Origin: SOIA01 sp050116035
GTDB lineage: Bacteria; Acidobacteriota; Aminicenantia; Aminicenantales; Aminicenantaceae
Length of the DNA stretch: 25,281 bases
Reading direction: 5' to 3'
Assembly (NCBI GenBank): GCA_050116035.1
Contig: JASFPJ010000007.1
Span: 1 to 25,281 of the forward strand
The first letter of the stretch is position 1, and each line of letters begins with the position of its first letter. The notes beneath the pieces were generated by a model. It was not told the DNA's origin, did not search any database, and saw only the letters and a program-made list of their open reading frames with translations. Shown here one piece after another: positions 21,309 to 25,281 of this stretch. The translations under genes and the position numbers were made by a program.

Positions 21309-23429
21309 TTATCGAACAACAACCCGACTCTGACGAGTCGTAAAATCAACATTTTCTCCCGAGGGGCTGTTCGCTGAGACCTGGGAGACGGAGATGATAC
21401 ACTCTCCCTGGCTTACGGGCTCGAAAACGAGCACGGCGATGGTTCCGGTCCCCCTCAGGCCTTTTCCTATATCCGGGCTTGAAAATCCAATCGTACACAA
21501 TCCAGAGGAATTATCTATGTTCTCGAGAAAAGGAACGTTTTCTCCAAGGCGGTTCAGGAATTCCCTTCGCACGATTTCCTTTAATCGGATGACCGATGGA
21601 TCAAAACTGATGTTCAAGGACAGGTTACTGATTTCCTCTTGAATGCGCAGGTTTGTGTTGATACGGATGTCTCGATTCTGGCGAGCTTCAAAATTGGGAG
21701 GACTCAACATCACCTGATTTTGGCCCCTTCTTTCTGCGGCCGTGGCGGCTTCTGTCCTGGCTCTCAACCGACTCTCTTCAGGAGGCCTCTCGACTCTTCT
21801 CTCAGAAGTAGTGATCCCCTCCAGTCCGACCCAGAGAGGCTTCATATCTTCGTCAGTCAATGGTATCGTCCGGATAATGCGGGGCGTGATGGTCAATATC
21901 ACATCTGTCTGTTGGATAGTGTTGTCCGTGCCAGAAAAAAGACCACCCAGGATAGGAATGTTTTTCAGTCCGACTATCCCGCTATGAACCTTCCTCTCTT
22001 CCTCCTTCAACAATCCAGCCAGAAGGTTTGTCTCGCCATCCCTTAGACGGATCACATTCTTCACTTCCCGTGTAGCGATTATCGGAATATTGGCAAAACC
22101 CGTCCCTCCGATGGATTTGATCTTTATCTCCAACTCCAGAGTGACTTCTTTTTCAAAATGAATCTGGGGTGTGATCTTAACATCAATACCGACATCTTCG
22201 AATTGGAAATTAGTCACAGGTTGCTGACTGACTCCTCCGGCAGCAATGGGGGTGAAAGTGGTCCTCGGAATCGGGATTTTATCCCCGACCAGATAAGTCA
22301 TCTCTTCTCCCTGCACGCCACGCATCCGGGGTTGAGAAATAATCTTTGTATCTGCATCTGATTCTAAAAACTGCACGACGGCCGAAGGAAGACTGATCTG
22401 AAAATTATTGCCAGTCGTGAAATCCAGGTCACCCAGGTTTATCCAGCCTTCTTCTTCATTTGGATCGCTGTATCTTAATCCAAAGAGACCCTGTTCCAGC
22501 TGCACTCCCAGCTGTTGAAGCCTTATTCGTGAGACCTCCATGATTTCCAGGTCAATTATGATTTCTCCCTTCGGTTTATCCCAAAGCTTAATGACTTTAT
22601 CCGCCAATTCGAGGACTTCCGGTGCATCTCTTAATGTCACAGAATTTAAATTTTTGTCCACAATGAGGATAGGCTGTCTCATCTGAGTGCGAAGCACCTG
22701 CATGAGTGCGGCGCGGACTTCCTCAGCGTTGATGTTGGAAAGATAGAAAGTTTTGATGGCATTGAGCTCATACTGCGCTCTCTTCTGGGGAAGGTCTGGA
22801 GCCACGATGACTGTCTTGATGTCGATAATCCTGTAAAAATTCTTTGAAGCCATACAGAGAGAATCAAGGGCTTGTTCGAAACTCATGTCCACCAGGTCAA
22901 TGGTGAAAGGAATATCCCTGAATTGCTCGTCGAATATGATATTCACCCGAGCATGCTTTCCTAAAGCCTGGAAGATGGAGCGAAGACTTATCTCGACAGG
23001 AAACCTCAACTCAATTCTCTCATCACTGACTTCCAACTTAACCGGAGGCTCTATCTTGAATTCCTTCGGTTTCTCTTCCTTGACCTCATCAATTGAAAGC
23101 CGCTGAGCCTCTTCCACGATATCCTTTCCAAGCTGGCCATAGGAAAGGGCTTTCTTATACTCGGCAAGAGCTTCTTCCTTTCTTTCATGGGAGACATGTT
23201 CCCGGGCTTTATTGAGGTGATCATAACTTGCAGCGAGTTTTGCCCGGAGTAAAGCCATCCTGTAAACGGAATTTTTGGGATCTTCCAGACTGGCTTTTTC
23301 AAAATGCTGGATGGCTTCATCCCAATCTTTATTCAAAGCGGCTTCTGTGCCCAGTTTATAACTATGGCTCAATGTGGCACAGCCCCAAAAGGCCAAAGCC
23401 ACTATTATTAAAGATGCGACTTTTCTCAC
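21309..23429 (-). CDS. Type IV pilus/type II secretion secretin (PilQ/GspD-like) with TPR and cohesin-like domains
   Basis: A 706-aa outer-membrane channel protein. A lipoprotein-like signal peptide ends at C17 (AFWGC, an atypical lipobox). TPR-like helices span about 25-110. An STN/N0 domain (about 140-215) and an N1-type domain (about 220-285) follow, then the secretin core (about 350-522) with LVGDKIPIPR, VGIDVKITPQI and LLAGLLKEEE...IPILGGLF. After a charged linker (540-600), residues about 600-706 resemble a cohesin-type beta sandwich, which is not part of a standard PilQ. The start is GTG at 23429 with AAGGAG seven bases upstream; it overlaps the PilP-like stop (GTGA). Its position after PilN-O-P-like genes supports a type IVa pilus secretin. 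Confidence 0.9.
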   Translation of the reverse strand: MRKVASLIIVALAFWGCATLSHSYKLGTEAALNKDWDEAIQHFEKASLEDPKNSVYRMALLRAKLAASYDHLNKAREHVSHERKEEALAEYKKALSYGQLGKDIVEEAQRLSIDEVKEEKPKEFKIEPPVKLEVSDERIELRFPVEISLRSIFQALGKHARVNIIFDEQFRDIPFTIDLVDMSFEQALDSLCMASKNFYRIIDIKTVIVAPDLPQKRAQYELNAIKTFYLSNINAEEVRAALMQVLRTQMRQPILIVDKNLNSVTLRDAPEVLELADKVIKLWDKPKGEIIIDLEIMEVSRIRLQQLGVQLEQGLFGLRYSDPNEEEGWINLGDLDFTTGNNFQISLPSAVVQFLESDADTKIISQPRMRGVQGEEMTYLVGDKIPIPRTTFTPIAAGGVSQQPVTNFQFEDVGIDVKITPQIHFEKEVTLELEIKIKSIGGTGFANIPIIATREVKNVIRLRDGETNLLAGLLKEEERKVHSGIVGLKNIPILGGLFSGTDNTIQQTDVILTITPRIIRTIPLTDEDMKPLWVGLEGITTSERRVERPPEESRLRARTEAATAAERRGQNQVMLSPPNFEARQNRDIRINTNLRIQEEISNLSLNISFDPSVIRLKEIVRREFLNRLGENVPFLENIDNSSGLCTIGFSSPDIGKGLRGTGTIAVLVFEPVSQGECIISVSQVSANSPSGENVDFTTRQSRVVVR

Positions 23430-23923
23430 TCTTTCTCTCCTTCTAATGTATATTTTTTCCTCACAGAATCCGGACCGATAATCTCTATGTATTCAGGTGT
23501 GACGTCTCCAATTTGAACGCCCTCGCTGATCATCTCTCCTTTTTCAACTGCGAGGGCAGTGTCTTCGAGAATAATCAACGCCACAATCTTTTTCCCGGAT
23601 CGAATATGTCCAATATATCTCAAATGTATCTGCAGACCAGAAGGCTCTTCTTCAGTGATTCCCAGGGTTTTTTTCTGAATCGGCTGAGGATTGTTCGGAA
23701 GGATTCTTGTCTCCCCCCTCTCTGTCCTCTGGAGAGAAAAAATGTTTCTCCGAGGTGGACTCAGCTTCTTTTTCTTCCTCAGCAGGAGTTCTTTCTTGAT
23801 AAGGCTCTTTTTCCCCTCCTGGCCCGCTTCTTTCTCCTGGAAATTCATTTCTCCTGCCCAGAGAGCCAGACCTAGACTCAAGACAAAAAGGAACAAAAAA
23901 GGCCAATTCTTATCAACTCTCAT
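23426..23923 (-). CDS. PilP-like pilus assembly protein
   Basis: A 165-aa protein with a signal peptide or N-terminal membrane anchor (about 8-23), a low-complexity Lys/Glu-rich linker with an RRNIF motif (58-62), and a C-terminal beta domain (about 98-165: IRSGKKIVALIILED, VEKGEMISEGVQIGDVTPEYIEI). This matches PilP/GspC-type homology-region architecture, in which the beta domain docks onto the secretin N0 domain. It overlaps pilO by 11 bases and the secretin by four. Sequence similarity is too low to recognise on motifs alone, so the call leans on fold pattern and gene order. Confidence 0.65.
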   Translation of the reverse strand: MRVDKNWPFLFLFVLSLGLALWAGEMNFQEKEAGQEGKKSLIKKELLLRKKKKLSPPRRNIFSLQRTERGETRILPNNPQPIQKKTLGITEEEPSGLQIHLRYIGHIRSGKKIVALIILEDTALAVEKGEMISEGVQIGDVTPEYIEIIGPDSVRKKYTLEGEKE

Positions 23924-24473
23924 AATAGCCTGCCAGGACGATTTTTAATTCAAGAATACTGCTCCGAACATCTATATCTAAAAAATCTATCTTTTCCACG
24001 ATCAAAAACTTTGGGAATTCTTCGACTAATTGGATTAATCCTTTTAATGACTGGTAAGTCCCCCGCACATTAAAACTCATACTCATCTTTTTGATGTTTT
24101 CTCTCTTGAATTCAGTGTAATTGTACTTTTTTTGGGTAGAGGGAATACGAGCCTGACTCAAGATGCGCTGGATATCAAGCCTCATTTTCTTGACAGCATC
24201 TTTGCCACTATAGAAGTGGCTCTTTTTCAGCTCATCTATATCACGATAGGCCTCCTGCCATTGACGCCATTCATCCTCTTTTTTCAGAGTCACACTGTTG
24301 AAATGCTGGTATTCGCCCTGTTTACTCTCCAGCCGGGAGTGCGCCCGGATAGAGCTCCTCTTCTGGGGGAAAGAAACCAAGAGGAGAAAAAGCATGGCAA
24401 CCCCGAGTAAAACGCCCACGACACGGAGCGCCTTTTTTTCCTTTTCTTCGAATAGATTAAATAGTTCTATCAT
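23913..24473 (-). CDS. PilO-like pilus inner-membrane alignment protein
   Basis: A 186-aa protein with a short cytoplasmic start, one membrane segment (about 17-36), a periplasmic coiled coil (about 45-100), and an alpha-beta domain containing SMSFNVRGTYQSLKGLIQLVEEFPKFLIVEKIDF. The last pattern (strand, then 'y..l..fl..le..pr.l.v..l') is characteristic of PilO/GspM ferredoxin-like domains. It pairs with the PilN-like protein to align the pilus machine. The start overlaps the PilN-like gene by 17 bases and lacks a strong ribosome site, so translational coupling is likely. Confidence 0.78.
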   Translation of the reverse strand: MIELFNLFEEKEKKALRVVGVLLGVAMLFLLLVSFPQKRSSIRAHSRLESKQGEYQHFNSVTLKKEDEWRQWQEAYRDIDELKKSHFYSGKDAVKKMRLDIQRILSQARIPSTQKKYNYTEFKRENIKKMSMSFNVRGTYQSLKGLIQLVEEFPKFLIVEKIDFLDIDVRSSILELKIVLAGYYES

Positions 24474-25023
24474 ATCTTAAGGAAATCTCCGAGATGAGTA
24501 GTCCCCTCTCACTCAGGGTTTCACCCTCTATCTGGATTTCGTCAAATTTCAGGGCTCCAAAATTATCAATGAGCTTCAACAGGTCATCCACACTGATGCA
24601 GGCCACTCTCAACCTCAATCTTATTCCCGAGTTTTCTGTGAGGGTGGGTGCCAGAGAGACTATATAAGTGGAATCGGGGAGAGACTTTTCTAAATCAGCA
24701 AAAAACTCGATCCATGAAAAACTTTTTTTGAGAATAATACTGTTTACCATATCCACTTGGTTTTTATTATTTTTAACTGCCTCGTTAATTCTTGAGGATA
24801 AACTCTTCTCATTCCTCTGGGCATCTCTAATCAGTCTGTCGGTCTGCCTAATCAAAGTTTTGGCGCGCTGGGCATCAGACCTGTATCTAATGAAGATCTT
24901 TCCTGCAAAAAAGGAAACAAGTAGGAATAAAACCAGTAAGATTGAAAACAATAAACTGAACAATCGCCTGTTGCGTAATGGATGGCTGGCTAAATTCAGG
25001 TTTATTGGTCTTGAGTTTTTCAT
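24457..25023 (-). CDS. PilN-like fimbrial assembly protein
   Basis: A 188-aa inner-membrane protein. Its start PINLNLASHPLRNRR is the short cytoplasmic signature that PilN uses to bind PilM. One membrane segment follows (about 22-44), then a coiled coil (48-90) and a periplasmic domain (95-188) with FFADLEKSLPDSTYIVSLAP and a closing amphipathic strand. ATGA overlap with the upstream gene shows coupling. Together with the three downstream genes this is the pilMNOPQ arrangement of type IVa pili. Confidence 0.82.
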   Translation of the reverse strand: MKNSRPINLNLASHPLRNRRLFSLLFSILLVLFLLVSFFAGKIFIRYRSDAQRAKTLIRQTDRLIRDAQRNEKSLSSRINEAVKNNKNQVDMVNSIILKKSFSWIEFFADLEKSLPDSTYIVSLAPTLTENSGIRLRLRVACISVDDLLKLIDNFGALKFDEIQIEGETLSERGLLISEISLRYDRTI

Positions 25024-25281
25024 CTAATCTGTCCGATCAAGGGAGATAAAATCTTTTTCTCCCTCAATCCGATCTTATCCGTCAAGCAAGATTCTATCCC
25101 ATTCACAGGAAGAGATGATCTCTCCTGCAAATGAGATAATATCTTTTCCTCTTCGAAAAAACCCTGACGGATACAGAAAGACCGGATTTTTCTGTTCTCT
25201 CTGTCCTCAACAAAATTCACTGTATTCTCCACTTCCTTCACTACATGTTCCACTCTCCGGACCTCGCTTTTTTCGTCCTGA
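25020..25281 (-). CDS. C-terminal fragment, possibly a divergent PilM
   Basis: The frame stays open to the right edge, so only the last 86 residues are visible and the start lies outside; a GTG at 25253 is probably internal. The fragment contains ILSHLQERSSLPVNGIES and ends LSPLIGQIR. This is compatible with the end of an actin-like PilM ATPase (which closes with a 'lpV...' strand and an 'aiGla'-like helix), and its place directly before a PilN-like gene fits. The similarity is weak and the call is mainly positional. Confidence 0.4.
   Translation of the reverse strand, partial: QDEKSEVRRVEHVVKEVENTVNFVEDRENRKIRSFCIRQGFFEEEKILSHLQERSSLPVNGIESCLTDKIGLREKKILSPLIGQIR

Noticed and set aside
1..25281. 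CRISPR array, tRNA, rRNA or phage genes
   Set aside because: No regularly spaced repeats, no cloverleaf-like sequence in the gaps and no phage-type proteins were seen on either strand.

Overview
The window looks like part of the chromosome of an anaerobic, Gram-negative (diderm) bacterium. Supporting genes are a ferredoxin-dependent 2-oxoacid oxidoreductase, a B12-dependent ribonucleotide reductase, rubrerythrin and two ferritin-like diiron proteins, a radical-SAM AmmeMemoRadiSam enzyme, an outer-membrane beta-barrel protein and a type IV pilus secretin cluster. The gene mix would fit a lineage such as Candidatus Aminicenantota or a related Acidobacteriota-like phylum, but that placement is a guess. 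Genes are dense and almost all on the minus strand; only the beta-barrel fragment at the left edge and one ferritin-like gene are on the plus strand. No rRNA, tRNA, CRISPR or phage genes are visible.

Layout. (1) 1-595: 3' part of an outer-membrane barrel gene. (2) 620-2095 (minus): a tandem-duplicated ThyX behind its own promoter. (3) 2111-2672: the only long gene-free gap. It holds a strongly structured, RNA-like element of 245 nt (2209-2453) closed by a 14-bp perfect helix, then the leader of a ferritin-like gene (2673-3161, plus). (4) 11387 down to 3163 (minus): a tight operon of site-2 protease, NrdJ, Nth, AmrS-like radical SAM, PncB, archease and RtcB, i.e. nucleotide supply plus DNA/RNA repair and NAD salvage. 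(5) 18848 down to 11596 (minus): KorA-KorB, Nfu, a NifS-like protein, IscU-zinc ribbon, TusA, STAS-like, NadA, rubrerythrin, ferritin-like. This is a redox / Fe-S / sulfur-transfer gene row preceded by an excellent sigma-54 promoter (18914-18930). (6) 21079-19061 (minus): a one-component GAF-PAS-AAA+-Fis sigma-54 activator directly upstream, the obvious candidate regulator. (7) 21146-21300: a REPIN/MITE-like inverted repeat. (8) 25281 down to 21309 (minus): overlapping PilM?-PilN-PilO-PilP-PilQ-like genes, the secretin carrying a C-terminal cohesin-like domain.

How they fit together. The sigma-54 block couples an oxygen-sensitive ferredoxin oxidoreductase with Fe-S assembly factors, a [4Fe-4S] enzyme (NadA) and peroxide-protective diiron proteins, apparently controlled by an activator with a cysteine-containing GAF sensor. 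Within the block the NifS-like protein lacks the PLP lysine and other PLP/substrate residues. It is therefore probably not a normal cysteine desulfurase, which raises the question of where the sulfur comes from. The most unusual items are this pseudo-desulfurase, the structured RNA element, the sigma-54 control region and the double ThyX with complementary motif decay.
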